This document shows, piece after piece, positions 32,601 to 51,647 of a stretch of DNA of 64,000 nucleotides. The DNA lies in assembly GCA_009823395.1 (NCBI GenBank), contig CM020513.1, positions 2,597,501 to 2,661,500 on the forward strand. The letters are read 5' to 3'. The notes beneath the pieces are model-generated. The model saw only the letters and a list, made by a program, of their open reading frames with translations, was not told where the DNA came from and did not search any database. The position numbers were made by a program, and so were the translations under genes. The DNA comes from Thamnaconus septentrionalis (taxonomy: Eukaryota; Chordata; Actinopteri; Tetraodontiformes; Monacanthidae). Within the stretch, counting starts at the first letter, position 1. Every line of letters starts with the position of its first letter.

Positions 32601-34765
32601 CCTGAACCCTCTTGTGTCTTTTCTGCAGGTCTTTCTAAAGGAGGGTGTCCTGAAGAAGCTTTCCAGGAAAGTCATGCAGCCCAGAATGTTCTTCTTGGTA
32701 AACTTCAAATGATTTTTTTTTGTTATTTGTTAGTTATCAGACCAAATCCAAGAATTCCACATGCTAATACACTCGTTAACGATCCAACATTACCTTGAGT
32801 GTTGAAATGTTCTCATCTCTTTCTAGTTCAGTGACTCGTTACTCTACACGACCCCTGCACAGTCCGGCCAGTTCAAGGTCAAAAACATGTTCTCTCTGGC
32901 TGGGATGAAGGTCAGCGCGCCGGAGCTCTTTTGTCCGTGTTGCCTTTCAAAACTCTTGCTTTGGCCGCTCACCCTGTGTTACGTGTACAGGTTAGCAAGC
33001 CGAGTCAAGAGGCCTATCAGAACGAGCTGAACATCGAGAGCGTGGAGCGCTCCTTCACGCTGTCGGCGAGGTGACAACCACGCTTCATCTCGGGCCAGTT
33101 TCGAAAAATATGCCATTTCCTGAGTCACAAGTCCTTCAGCGTGGTGGTCTGTAAAGGTCACGTAGCGTGTTGTGGACGTGGAGTCTCACTTTTTTTTTTT
33201 TTTAATTGCTCCTCAGCTCGGCGTCGGAGCGAGACGCGTGGCTCGAGGCCATAACCACGGCCATCGGCGACTACACCAGGAAGAAGATCACCTTCATCTC
33301 TGGGAAGTCCCAGGATGAAGTAAGTCTGAGAAATCTTGCTGGCTTCCTGTTAGCGACGCACAAGCCTAGATTTCAGCAACTGACGCAGTTCCAAGTGTAC
33401 GCCATGAAATCAAAGAATCCGTCTTCACCCCAGAAGGAGCTGTGGGCCGACGAAGACGGAGCTCCTCTGGGCTCCAAAGCGCCAATATGGATCCCAGACC
33501 TGCGGGCCACCATGTGTATGATCTGCACCTGTGAGTTCACGCTGGCGTGGAGGCGACACCACTGCCGCGCGTGTGGGAAGGTAAAAGACAAAGACAGTAA
33601 ACAAACTGTCAAAGTACTGTTCATCTGGAAACTTCACCTTTGAAAAAAAAACAAAGTGTGCCAGCTGGTGATGGCGTTTTGGACAAACACCATCTTTTTC
33701 CTTTTTCCAGTGTTTTTTTTTACTAGATCTTATAGAAGTTATATCAGATACTGAAAGTGCTATTCAACTGGGAGAAAATCAAATTTTACTACCCTCTTGA
33801 TCTCGTCAGGTGGTTTGCAAGTCGTGTTCTTCCAACAAATGCCAGCTGGAGTACCGAAAGAATGAGTTGCTGCGCGTGTGCGACCAGTGCGCCCTCACTC
33901 TGCAGCAGCAGAAATGTAAGCCCGCCTGCCCGTCTGGTCTAAATAATGTGTCGATTAAAAAAATAAACAAAATGAACCTGGGGTGACATTTCTTCTTTTC
34001 TTTCCGTTTCCTGTTGAACAGCTGTGATGGTCCCGTCGACATCAGCGTCCCCTGGAAACAGAGGCACGTTTGCTTTCCACAGGAAGCAGAAAAAGAAGAT
34101 CCCTGCGGCGCTGAAAGAGGTGACGGAGTCTCAGAGCTGAAGAAGCTCCTCTGCGATTGGCCGGCAGCGACCCGACACGTCATTAGATGGGTCTTTCCAC
34201 TTGTCTCGCAGGTGTCGGCTAACACGGATTCGTCCATGAGCGGCTACCTGTACAAGTCCAAGTGCGACAAGAAGCAGGGGAAGAGGCAGTGGTTCGTCAT
34301 CAAAAACAAAGTCCTGTACACGTACGCTGCCAGTGAGGTGAGAGCTGACGGCCACCCCGCTCCCTTTATGTTGTTGTACATATAAAGCTGTACCAGGCGC
34401 TTTTGGCCCAAGACAAATATGCCTTTGTCCCTTCGAACTTGATCTTGATCTTTTTTTGACTGGACTGTTTCAAATGTGTAACGTCTTCACGCAGGACGTC
34501 GCGGCCTTGAAGAGTCAGCCTCTGCTCGGCTTTGAGCTGAAGGCCGAATCGCCGCAGTCGCTGCAATTCAAGCTCTACCACAAAAAGACGCTCTATTTCG
34601 TTTTTAAAGCCGACGATGTCCAAACAGCAGAGAGGTACTGTGCTACATGCGTCGCCTCTGAACGGTCGTATTCCGTGACAGAAACGGAAAATTTCACTCA
34701 TCAATTTGTCCCGTGTTTTTCCCAACAGATGGATCGACTCGTTCAAAGAAGCCACGGTTCTCTAA
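22753..34765 (+). CDS. fgd6: FYVE, RhoGEF and PH domain-containing protein 6
   Basis: FGD proteins activate Cdc42-type Rho GTPases at membranes. Coding exons: 22753-22768, 23758-25504, 27028-27178, 27269-27342, 27610-27640, 29846-29997, 30965-31121, 31260-31347, 31847-31897, 31996-32054, 32141-32212, 32629-32697, 32827-32910, 32991-33070, 33217-33319, 33434-33580, 33810-33915, 34022-34119, 34212-34337, 34495-34634 and 34729-34765. They join in frame to 1195 residues. Exon 2 encodes a long proline- and acid-rich N-terminal region beginning [10 protein letters not shown]. The DH domain spans about 640-840 ([24 protein letters not shown]). PH1 spans about 866-975. The FYVE zinc finger spans about 995-1062, with [14 protein letters not shown] and eight zinc cysteines. 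PH2 spans about 1100-1195. DH, PH and FYVE sequences match FGD6 much better than FGD5 or FGD1-4. Start is one of two tandem ATGs in exon 1; MHKPP in exon 2 is an alternative start. Human FGD6 is longer (about 1430) mainly in the N-terminal region. Confidence 0.95.
25850..25893. repeat. (TG)n microsatellite, interrupted
   Basis: TG units broken by TTTG interruptions, in fgd6 intron 2. Confidence 0.9.
26549..26628. repeat. (TG)n microsatellite in fgd6 intron 2
   Basis: About 40 uninterrupted TG units. The remainder of this intron (25505-27027) shows no exon. Confidence 0.97.
27354..27535. repeat. (TGGA)n tetranucleotide array with higher-order unit
   Basis: A TGGATGGA array in the fgd6 intron between exons at 27342 and 27610. 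Within it a unit of about 55 bp containing GAAGGTGTGGATGGAGAGATA recurs twice, at about 27377 and 27425, so the array has grown by duplication of a compound unit as well as by slippage. Confidence 0.9.
27641..29845 (+). other. fgd6 intron 5, no gene seen
   Basis: A 2.2-kb intron between the exon ending HV and the exon starting DFRGAVSG. It holds a piece of the dispersed GTGATGTCACAAAGGG-type family near 28660-28735 and a poly(T) tract near 28909-28925. No exon or named transposon was recognised. Confidence 0.6.
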
Positions 34766-35443
34766 CATCAGCTGACTGAGTGTGCGGCTGTTGAATCATT
34801 TTACATGCTTTCTCGAGTTTGCTGTAGACCAGTGGGGCTCTGAAGCCGGCACAAGCGGAAGTCACTGTAATTAATCAATTATATACTGTTTCTTTGTTTT
34901 ACATTGTTTTAAGAGCCTCCTGTTGCATCAGAATTGGCACCTAATCATCCCAATGCAATTGAATTTTGCACTGATATTTTTATTTATTATGACTAGTTTC
35001 TTTCTTTTACAGATTTGGTATATTTTTTTAATCCATGTGCAATGAAGGATTTGACATTCTGATTGAATTTTATTTGGAATATGTGCAGAGAATGAACAAC
35101 ATTGCAACTTTTAGGAAGAGTTTCTGTGCTTTTGTTCAGCGCAGGATTTTTTTTTTTTCTTTCCTGCAACTAAATGGGTCCATGCTTCAGCCTGTATGAT
35201 TTATTAGGAGAATACCTGGTTTCTTGGACCGTTATGTTTACATAACCCAGGCAAAGAAACTTGTATGTATAATTGTATGTTTTGTAAATACTTAAAACTG
35301 TATTTTATGAATTATTTTAGGATACGTGAATGTCAGTGTTTCAGTTTTAAGACTTTCACTGAGATAAAAATTTGTTGAACTGTGTTCAGTTTTTGTTACA
35401 GTGGTTCATTTTTGTCTCTACTTCTTAAAATAATAATAATAAA
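34766..35443 (+). other. fgd6: fgd6 3' UTR
   Basis: AT-rich non-coding sequence follows the fgd6 stop TAA at 34763-34765. AATAAA at 35438-35443 is the best polyadenylation signal. The next gene's first exon is within about 450 bp, so the two genes are closely packed head to tail. Confidence 0.6.
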
Positions 35444-35879
35444 AAATGTTTAGAAATGATGCCATACATATAACACATTGATGGTGATGTCTGCATCCTT
35501 TAAAAATGTTCCAGTCCGTCTTTTCTGCAATCAGATGCGACACATACATCTTAATTATCAAGTTATGCGTCGCAATCTTTATGCTGAACGGAATAGAATG
35601 ATAGAAATATGCGTCTTACATTTCACATAGGGAAACTATCCGGCCAAAACTGTGCGGGCGCGAAGAGCGAACTACGCATGTGCAGGAACCGTTTTGTGAG
35701 GGAAAAAGGGTCACGAACTCTGACCCCTTTCCGAACTGCACCACATAGTATAGTAATTTATTGTAGCGTACTCAAAACATGAGCCAAAGGCTCGCCGGCA
35801 GGTAAGAAAAATTAATTTACGTGGACGCGCGACAGGTTCTCGAATGAACTGAGAAGGGACAGGAACTCAGGAAGGGAGG

Positions 35880-35995
35880 GAGTGTTCATTCGGGCGCCTG
35901 CAGCAGGGAGGCAGCCATTAGCCAGCTAGCGAGTAGCTAACCTAGCCGGTAAACGCTGTTCTGGGCTCGGCGTCAGTGAATTTTGACAATCGCAG
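35880..35995 (+). promoter_or_regulatory. nr2c1: Probable non-coding first exon and promoter of nr2c1
   Basis: The sequence around 35640-36000 is richer in CG dinucleotides than its flanks and ends at TCGCAG followed by donor GTATGT at 35996. The next exon starts at 37135 after TTTCCCTCCAG and carries 60 bases of leader before the ATG at 37195. The left edge is a guess. The intervening intron contains a poly(T) tract near 37047-37067. Confidence 0.5.
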
Positions 35996-37194
35996 GTATG
36001 TAGCAGTGTGGATTTATACCGGATGACTGCACATGAGGTTTGACAGCCAACGTAACGCTCTAGCAATTCGCTTTTGTTGTCATTTGGCAACATATCGGCG
36101 TTATCAGACATGCTAGTTAGCCGACAAGCTAACCCGCGTCGCCTAACCGCAACCGGCAATAGCTGCTGCGTTAGCACCGCTAACTGTACTTCCTAAAATG
36201 CACTTTTGGATAATTCTGACAGGTCCGAATGCGATAGTGTGCTGCGCTGTCTAAATTCGAGTTACACGGAAAACCGATGGGTCAATTTGGAGAATCGGGC
36301 GAGAGAATTTGCTTAATTTTAGCCGCGTTGTCTTAGCCAACGTCCGCTGTTGACAGCTACGTGGAAGAATGGGCCCTGACTGAACCCCAGTATGCTTTAA
36401 CCCTTCAATGTTGACCTTTCACCCACAGGAAAAGAAATACCTTTATCTTCCGTATCGATTTTAAAATATTTGGCGCTCGTGAGCATTGCCTTGTTGTCAT
36501 TGCACTCGGAACCTCTTACGGTTATGGTTTCACAGTGACTTACGGTGCATTTTATGCCGCGGCCAATGTAGTTTAGTTTCAAGCTAACGGCGAACGCCTT
36601 GTGTATGTCTGTTAGCGCAGGCCACAAACTGAAGTCACACGCAGTAATTTTTAAATCGTGAATGTTTGTGGCGACGCCGCTGGTTCTTTACAAGTCCGAT
36701 CTCACCAGTTTCGACTTTTATTAAGCTTTCCATTGAAATCGACCTAAATGAACGCTAGCTAGCTAACTGGAGCAAAAACCCTCAAGTTAGTTATTGCGCA
36801 GGGCGAAGATTTATAAGTCAGTTGGCCTAATTGTTGATTTGGGGCATCATTAAAAAATAAAATAAAACAAAGTTAAATCTAAAAATTTAAAAGTGAAGAT
36901 CTGAATGATGGGCGTTTGTATGATCACAATTTATTGGTAATACATTTCACTTAAAATGCAGATGCAGCCATGATTTAAACTACTTTGAATTGGTCTCATA
37001 AAGCAGATGAAGTGCCACAAGGACAATCGTAAAGCTACTTTTATGATTTTTTTTTTTTTTTTTTTTTAAACGAACGTTTTTCGTTAATAGTATTTTAGTC
37101 AACCACAACAAGAAATATTTTTCTTTCCCTCCAGAAGTTCGTGCCTCATGTGGCGCTGAGGTGAAGAGCTGTAGAAGGCGCGCGCTTCATAAGA

Positions 37195-44035
<6,841 letters not shown>

Positions 44036-44738
44036 GAGGCCCCGCCCCCCGACCCCAGACCCCCGATCCCCCGCCTTCTGTCCGATTGCACCGTTGGACT
44101 GTGAAAGCTCGGCAGCCAAGCGGTGGGCGCAGCTCGGCAGAGTGATCACTGCGTGGTCATGACTTATTGTATTTGCATCAATCATGCCCCCCGACCCCCC
44201 ATCACTCCTCCTCCTAATGGACTCCTCTGTGACCATTCTGCAGAGCAGATGTGTCAGCAACAGACCCATGGAATGAGCAACACGGCTTTTCAGGAATGAA
44301 TCCTCGGACCCTGCGCAGTAGATTGCAGCCTCTGGTGTACATAGTGTTTTATGCCTCATCGACCTCTGGCCTTCCCGTTTTCTGCAGGTTTTGTTTTGTT
44401 TTGTTTTGATTTGAAGCAGTCATGCTGGTTTGTTTGTCTCTGCCTTCCTACACACTCTTGCATTTTTCGACATTTTACTAGAATTACGAGAAGAAAACTT
44501 GTCATGTGAATTTACTTGTGAGGTGTTGTTATTTCTGAAAGGTTAAGACCTTTTTTGTTTTTAATTTGTTTGCCCATCCAAAGGATGGGGCAGCATTATT
44601 TGTCAAGTATTTTGACATTCTATTCATGTGTATCTGAATGCTTTGTTGTATATAGACTTGTGTATAGAATGCATCAGGGGGAGAGGGGAGCGACGTCGAG
44701 CAGCACTTGGTAGTTTATGGACTCTTTTCTCAAATAAA
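44036..44738 (+). other. nr2c1: nr2c1 3' UTR
   Basis: Non-coding sequence after the nr2c1 stop TGA at 44033-44035. AATAAA at 44733-44738 is the likely polyadenylation signal. Confidence 0.65.
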
Positions 44739-47348
44739 ATAATGAAACAGAGTGGAGAGAAAATGATGGTTGCATCATTAAAGAATTAAAACAGCTGCAG
44801 GTCCTGTTTCTCCCATTATCTAAAATTGGTTTATTTGGTAAAATCAGTGTCAATATTTTCTGCTGCTTCCAAGAATGCACCTCAGTTGATTCATTATTGT
44901 GTTTTATAGTATTTGCAGGAATCACATACATGTTCTCAGGCTTTTGGTCCAAATTATTTTTATGCGTGTGCCAGCAATTTGTCCAAAGGCTGCTGTCATC
45001 TTTGCAAACAGCCAATTCTGTGTGTCATATTGAGATAAAGTCATCACTCCACACACAATAGGCTTTGTGAGTGGCAGTGTTTGTCGCAGTGTTTGCTTTC
45101 ATTATCTCATCTGCTTGACTGTCATTCTTAATTACCAAAGCAGCGCTGCTTCCTTCGGGTCTTCCACATCGGTAAAACCAAAAAACATAACGGCAGGACG
45201 AGGAGTCCTGTAACATCAGGGCTTTTTTTATGGAGACATTAGAAAGTTTATATAATTGAAATCTCTGCCGGCGTGAGCCGACCAGGCTTAGGCTGAAGTT
45301 GGTCCAGAGTCCACCAGTCCAGGGGAATGCGTGAGTGAAGTCGACCTCACGCAAACATTTGAATTTGCATTGAGCAACGGAGTCTTGAGCAACGTTTCCT
45401 CCTGAAACTAACGTCACCCATTCATAATTTTACCGTCAGTGAGACAGAGTCAGTCCTCTGGCTTCTGAGGAAGAGTTCAGCCAGAATTAAATTTCCACCA
45501 ATTTAATTCCCGGTTCCACGTGGAAGCCAGCTCTGTACTGGTGACATTTTCTAAATCTACTTAAAGATTCTGAAATTTCATTGAGGGGGAGGATTCCTCC
45601 CAATGCTATTAGATACAATTTTAGCTAATTGTAGCAATCACATTGCTCCTTGGGTTTCACTGAACAGTCCAGCTAGGCTCAAAATTTTTTTTTTATTTTT
45701 TTTATTTTTAGACAAATTCTGTTGCACGTTAACTAACTTGCCATTGTTGTTGTTGGTCAAATTGAACTGATACCTCTTAAGACAGTTCAGGGTGACACCG
45801 TATGGACTCATATTGCATCTCTTGGCTGTTGTTTTATTAGCTTTACCACCATAGACTTTCATTGCATCAGTGCTAAGCTGAATCCTCAGCGAAACCCCAC
45901 AACAGTTGTGTAGATGTCAAAGTTTAGTGGTTGAACACCCAGTGCAGTTGAAGTTGCGGTAAACAAAGAGCTTGTTTACATGCTCCTTGTGAATTAATAA
46001 TGCAAAATCCATCCCTTTGCCCCAGTGACTTAGTGACGCGCTTTGTGTCCAGTGACAGTAGTGACGGTGGCAGATGTTACAGGCGGCTGCCAGTCATATT
46101 TCAGAACGCGTATTTTTCACCAGGCCTCTGCAAATGTATGGTTGTACAGAGGACAGTGAACGTGACATTGCTTCCGCCTCGTGTCTCTGGTAAGTCAAGT
46201 CCACAGGCAGGGCTTATGAAACGTGATGAGCAGTGGAGCAGCGGACTGATATCGGTCAGCGTAGTTTTAATAAATCCATAATGAGTCCAGTTTGTACATG
46301 TGACCGTGCACAGCCTTATCAGATCTCTGTCTCACTCCACCTGCCCCTCCTTGCAGCAGTGTGCGCCTCTCTCACCAGACACCACTCTACCTGCCTTGCT
46401 AAGGGAGCTCTGTCGGTGTGCACGTGTGCTCCCTCGCAGCCTCCAAAAGACAAACACTAATTGTGTGCGCGCCTGTTAAAGGTTAAGCAAGCTGTAGAGC
46501 AACACAGGCTGTTTTTGTTCAGCTGCTAGGTGGATTAGCTCATTCCAAGCTGAGTCCATTTAGGGGAAGAAAAAAAAGGGGGCGAGAGAAGGGGGCGGGG
46601 GGGCTGCCTTGTTCCCAGGGCTCCGTTGGGTCCGAAATGAAAAGTTGATAAAGGTACTGCAGCCTGAACTGGTATATTCTTAAAACAGTAAGAAAGAAAC
46701 GGTGAAATAATAGGTTGAAAAAAAAAGTTGACATTGGAGATTAATCGCAAAAACTTAACATATACATCATAAAAGGTCAAACTAAACAAACTATAAACCT
46801 TTGTAAAAACAATACACACAGACCCCCACAACAGTATACTGACTGAATACCAACAACTTCATGTGGTGTTGCACTAAGTTCCCAAAGTCATTTGCCTCTG
46901 GTTTGAATGATTTAAAGTAGACACTTTCTGCTTTAAATATCTATATTTGAACAGGAGTTCTACATCTTCCCGTGTTCCTGCAGTGGAAAGCTGTAGCTGC
47001 AGTTGCTAACAACTTGACGTTGTTAGAACGCTGTCATGCCAGATAAATATTAAGTTGTCATGAAGTATCTAATTTCACATCACGGTGACTTCAAATTTTA
47101 AATGTGGTTTTCACACAATGACTTTAATTAAGTGGGTACGGTACTTTTTATTATTATTATTATTAAAAATACTCATTACATGTATTTGACGAAATTCTAC
47201 TGGCTGTTCTCTCTCCTGATGGCCACGTGAAGGCGTTAACCCCTCCTCGCTCAGTGGCTCCGCACGGAGAAGTGGGCGGAGTTTAAGATCACGCAGATTT
47301 CCCCCCCTCCCTCTTCATGTTGCAGAAGAGGCTGAATGTGAATATGCT

Positions 47349-47405
<57 letters not shown>

Positions 47406-47595
47406 CGAGCGCGAGCGAGCGTGGAAGGCGGTGGCGAGGAGACGGACAGACAGGAGGAGGAAACTGGGCAAAACATGGAAATGAGACAAGGCCAAGTGAG
47501 TTGCTGAACTGGACCGAAAGTGAGCGGGACTCTCGAGGATCATCATCATCATCGGCGTCATCATCATCATCATCATCATCATTATTATTATTATT
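44739..47595. other. Intergenic region and tmcc3 5' flank
   Basis: No coding exon was recognised on either strand; the gene NDUFA12, which lies between these neighbours in human, is not visible. The last 400 bases become CG-rich and contain a 49-bp GA run (47351-47399), GCGAGCGCGAGCG and an ATC/ATT trinucleotide run (about 47541-47595) just before the tmcc3 ATG, so the tmcc3 promoter and 5' UTR are probably here. Confidence 0.5.
47351..47399. repeat. (GA)n microsatellite near the tmcc3 start
   Basis: An uninterrupted GA run that passes into GCGAGCGC-type sequence, about 200 bp upstream of the tmcc3 start codon. Confidence 0.95.
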
Positions 47596-47672
47596 ATGCC
47601 CAGCGCCAACGTGTCGGTGCGAAGTTTATATGAAGTAGAGAAATACCTCGGCGCCCGGATGGTGAGTATCAG

Positions 47673-47727
<55 letters not shown>

Positions 47728-48389
47728 AGCAGCGTGGCGTGGTTTGTGACAGACGGACTGTAGCAGCGCTGCATTGTTGTCCGATGATCTGCGAGTCATG
47801 TGAACGCAACAGCTGCCCCGTGGTTTTTTTTTTCTCCCCCTTTCTTGATCGCAAACAATAGAATTAGCCGGTAGAATGCGCGGAAGGTGGTCAGACTGTG
47901 TGGACGTTGTTTTGTTGCTCTAACCGTCTATCAGAGCGCCCGTACGCGGGCTGGAAGCAGCATTTTTTATTTTTTATTCCGGATCGGTGATGAGGACGAT
48001 GTTTGTAGAGGAGTTGTGTCTGGCAAGTGTCGTAAGTGAGCGACACAAGCCGGCCGGTGCCTTCAAGTCCGCGGCATTCGCCTCGAAAAAACACAGGCTG
48101 CGATTGTCTTCTCAAGCGAATCAAAGAACTCGAATCGTCAATCGGATCTCCATTTCACTGGGTTCCGATTGAAGAAGAAGAAGAAGAAGAAGAAAGGCAA
48201 GACGCGGTTGTGTCTGAATTTATTTGCATAAAAATCGACTAGTCAAACACAGAATATTTAATCAGTAAGTCCCGCCTTCTCAAATCGAATATAAAAAATA
48301 CCAAATAAACAAAGAAACAAACGAACGAAACACAAACAAGTGTACACCTCTTTATATCCTCTTTATCAGACTAAAGGCCAGAGTGTGTG

Positions 48390-48421
<32 letters not shown>

Positions 48422-51400
48422 CAGTCATCCATATGGCTCTATCTGACTGCTGTGATGAAGTCAGACTTTGACTATGTGCTTTACAGCACAGCTGGGTGGT
48501 GGCAGCAGTTTGGCTTGGCCACAGCTGTAATTGAATAAACATTAACAGGCACTAATCCAAAGTGTAACTTGATAGAGTTCCTAATTGTATTTTTAATTGT
48601 ATTCTGAGGGCCAGAGTGTTTTCTGAGCGCGGCCGTCAAAACTCTGGGGGATCCTTCCCTTCCGGCGGCAAACAGCCGGATCTGGATTGGGTCGGTCGAG
48701 TTGAGTTGAGCCAGCTCAGTTTGCTCTCACAGTCAAAATCAGTGAGCACAAAACAAGGAGTTCTCTTTGCGCCCACAGCTTCTAACTCTCTAACTGGTTT
48801 TGGTGGAGAACTTTTTTTTTCCCCTTCAAATGTTAATGTAAATCCCCTGGAGCCCCGGCTGATTGACTTGCCTCTTGGTATTCACCTGCTTTCTGTCCCC
48901 CAGCAAGGCGCCTTCCTGTGCAACCTGAAAGACAGTCAGTCAGTCAGTCAGTCAGTCACACAGCAGGTTGTTGCCTTTCATCCTGCCTGCAATGCCTGGT
49001 TTAGAATCATCATCAGCAAACTGCTAGCTAGCCTCCCGCCTCCTGTCCGCTGCCTGTTTCTGAGTTGTAAAACTAAAATATATTTGAGGACTTTGCAAAA
49101 AACCAAAACAAAACACCAAAACTTCTTTACCTGACAACTGGTGTTTATTAATCAACTGGTCCATTGTGTGGCTCCACAACCAGATGAGTGTAATGGAAGC
49201 GCATGTCCTGGCCGCTCCATTGTGACCGGATTGGTGTAATTATGTTTTTCCTCTATGTGTTGGCCTCGAGTGACATCCCAGATTTGCCCCCCCCCAGCTC
49301 CCTCCTCTCCCCCCACGTCACAGACATTGTGCCGCAGATATCGTGGGCTCGCAGGCCAGAGATGATGCAAGGCCAGGGTTCGGGTGGCTCGTTTCCAGAG
49401 AGCTCCTTTGTTCGCCTGCCGGATGGCGGTTCTGCCCGGGCTCTGAGTGCCATTCCTCAATGGCTTCGTTTGTGAAAACCTCAAGCATTAAGCGTTGCGT
49501 CAGAGAGCCGCGTTTGCATAAACGGTAGCAGACATGGAGAATGAAAGAAGAAAAAAAAAAAACAGTTCATGACGATCATGCAAAGCTGGTACCGGTAGTG
49601 GAGGTAGTGCCGTCAGATGGTGACAAGATTGGAGATGAGAGAGTGAAGAGAACAACATGCGGTCACGGCTGACAAGTCAGCTGAAAAACAGGGGGGACTA
49701 GTGGGGCTGTTCCAAACTCAGGGATAGGTCCAGAACTTTTTACACGTTCATGTGTTGCTTTTTGTGACGTGGCTGCTGAATTGTAGAAGTTCTATCTACT
49801 TTTTTGCTCTAACAAAACGTTTCCCTAAAAATAGACCCACCTTTTTTCAAATTTCCTCCAAATTTCCGATATGAATCCAGATCAGCAGGTCCTGTTGTTC
49901 AATGGGAAGATGCTAATGCTTCAAAAACACCTCATGATATTCTCAATTTAAAAAAACAATCCAAAAAAATCAAAATAGATTATTAAGAAAATATGATGCC
50001 GTGATGCTACTTTTTCTCAGTCATTGAGCCACGTAATCCAGTCAAAAGTCATTATTTGCCACATTAGCAGCCTCTTAATATGCCATCTTCGCTTTGCTCC
50101 TCTCACCGCCCCCCCCTCCCCCCACTCCTCCTTTGAATCACTCCATTGACTGCTGCATATTTTATCTTAATTGAATCCCATTCAATACTTTTGCAAGTCT
50201 GTGAGGGTTGCAGGCGGCCGCTGGGACTGTAATGGGCTATTGATTCAGTTGTGGCGCTCTGGCTGACACCCCCTCCGACCCCCCACCGAGCCCACCGCTG
50301 GTTCCTCACTCAGGAGGCTCATGATGGCAGGAACCCCTCCTCTCTTTTATTGGTCTGAAGGCCTCTGAAGGACAGTTGTGCGAGCACAGAGGGGCCTTGC
50401 AGGCAGCTGTGGGCTTGCAGATGAGAGGGGAAGGAGGAGGAGGAGGAGGAGGAGACACTGGGTCAGCCCTTCTGGGTTCTCGCTCTGCTTCCCCTTCCCG
50501 TGTGGCGGTGCGTGCGGCGAGCGCCGCTGCGTTGTGCGTTTTAGATTGGGCGAAGATCAGCTGGAGGGAATACCAATCAGCGCCACGGGGTTCTTCCCCT
50601 CTGTGGTTCTGTTCTCTGCTGAAGGGACGGTTTTGTTCCATCTCAGTGAGTGTGCCAGCTCCGTTCCCTTGTATGTGTGTGTGTGTGTGTGTCTTTGTGT
50701 GTGTTTGTGCTTGTATTTATTTGGGTTGCACGGAGACTTTGACAGCGAGAATGCTAAACAGGTGGCACGCCACACACCGTGCACACACACAAACACACAC
50801 ACGCCTCAGCTCTCATAAAGTTGCTCCTGTTGCTTCACATCTGCAAAAAAAACCTAAACTTGTTAAAAAAAAAAAGTGGACGCAGCCATTTTTTTGGTGC
50901 GGTTTTGTCACATTACAGCTAGCTACGTGTTGTTGAGCAAAATTCCGCTCGTCGTCGCCCAGGATGACACCTTTCTGTTAATTATATAACAGGGAGGGAC
51001 GGCGAGTTTGGAAAGACAGCGAGCCAGCTGCCTGCCGTCATTTCTATTCTGAGTTAATGGATCAATATTTATATTCTCCCCAAAAAACTGCTCGACTCTT
51101 TAGTGCAACACGCTCGGCTCTCACATCCAGTTCCGGTTCTAGACGCTGAAGTGTCACGTTGCCTGTGACTGCTTCTGCTTCTGCTTCTGCCGCTGCAGCT
51201 GCAGCGGCCTGATAAGCATAAGATCTGTTTACACGTGTTTTTTTTAAAAGAAAAAATGAATTGCTAACTAGATGATTGAACCAAGAGGCAGCGGCAGATA
51301 AACAGCTGCACTTTCAAAACGTAGCTCAGAGTTTTTTCCCCCCTTCTTCTTCCTCTTCTGTTTTTTTCTGTTTAGCCAAACAGCAAGTGCAGCTTCCCCT

Positions 51401-51616
51401 TGTCAGGTCAAGATTGAGGCTAATGCAGTTGGAGTTTTATGCTATGCTGTCTAGTGTGGTCAGGGTGCCAGAAATGGGTCACAGTGTTGGACAGACGCTG
51501 TGTGTGCTATGTAGGACAGTGTGGGGGACAGGGGGCTCATACAGAGATGATCCCCCCTCCCCAATGCCCCCCAACACCGCAGAGGCCTCAGCAGATCCAT
51601 GTTAGTGTGGATTATT

Positions 51617-51647
<31 letters not shown>

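Noticed and set aside
50306..50936. Several open frames near 50.3-50.9 kb in tmcc3 intron 1
   Set aside because: They depend on GGA and TG simple repeats, have no consistent splice sites and match no family I know.
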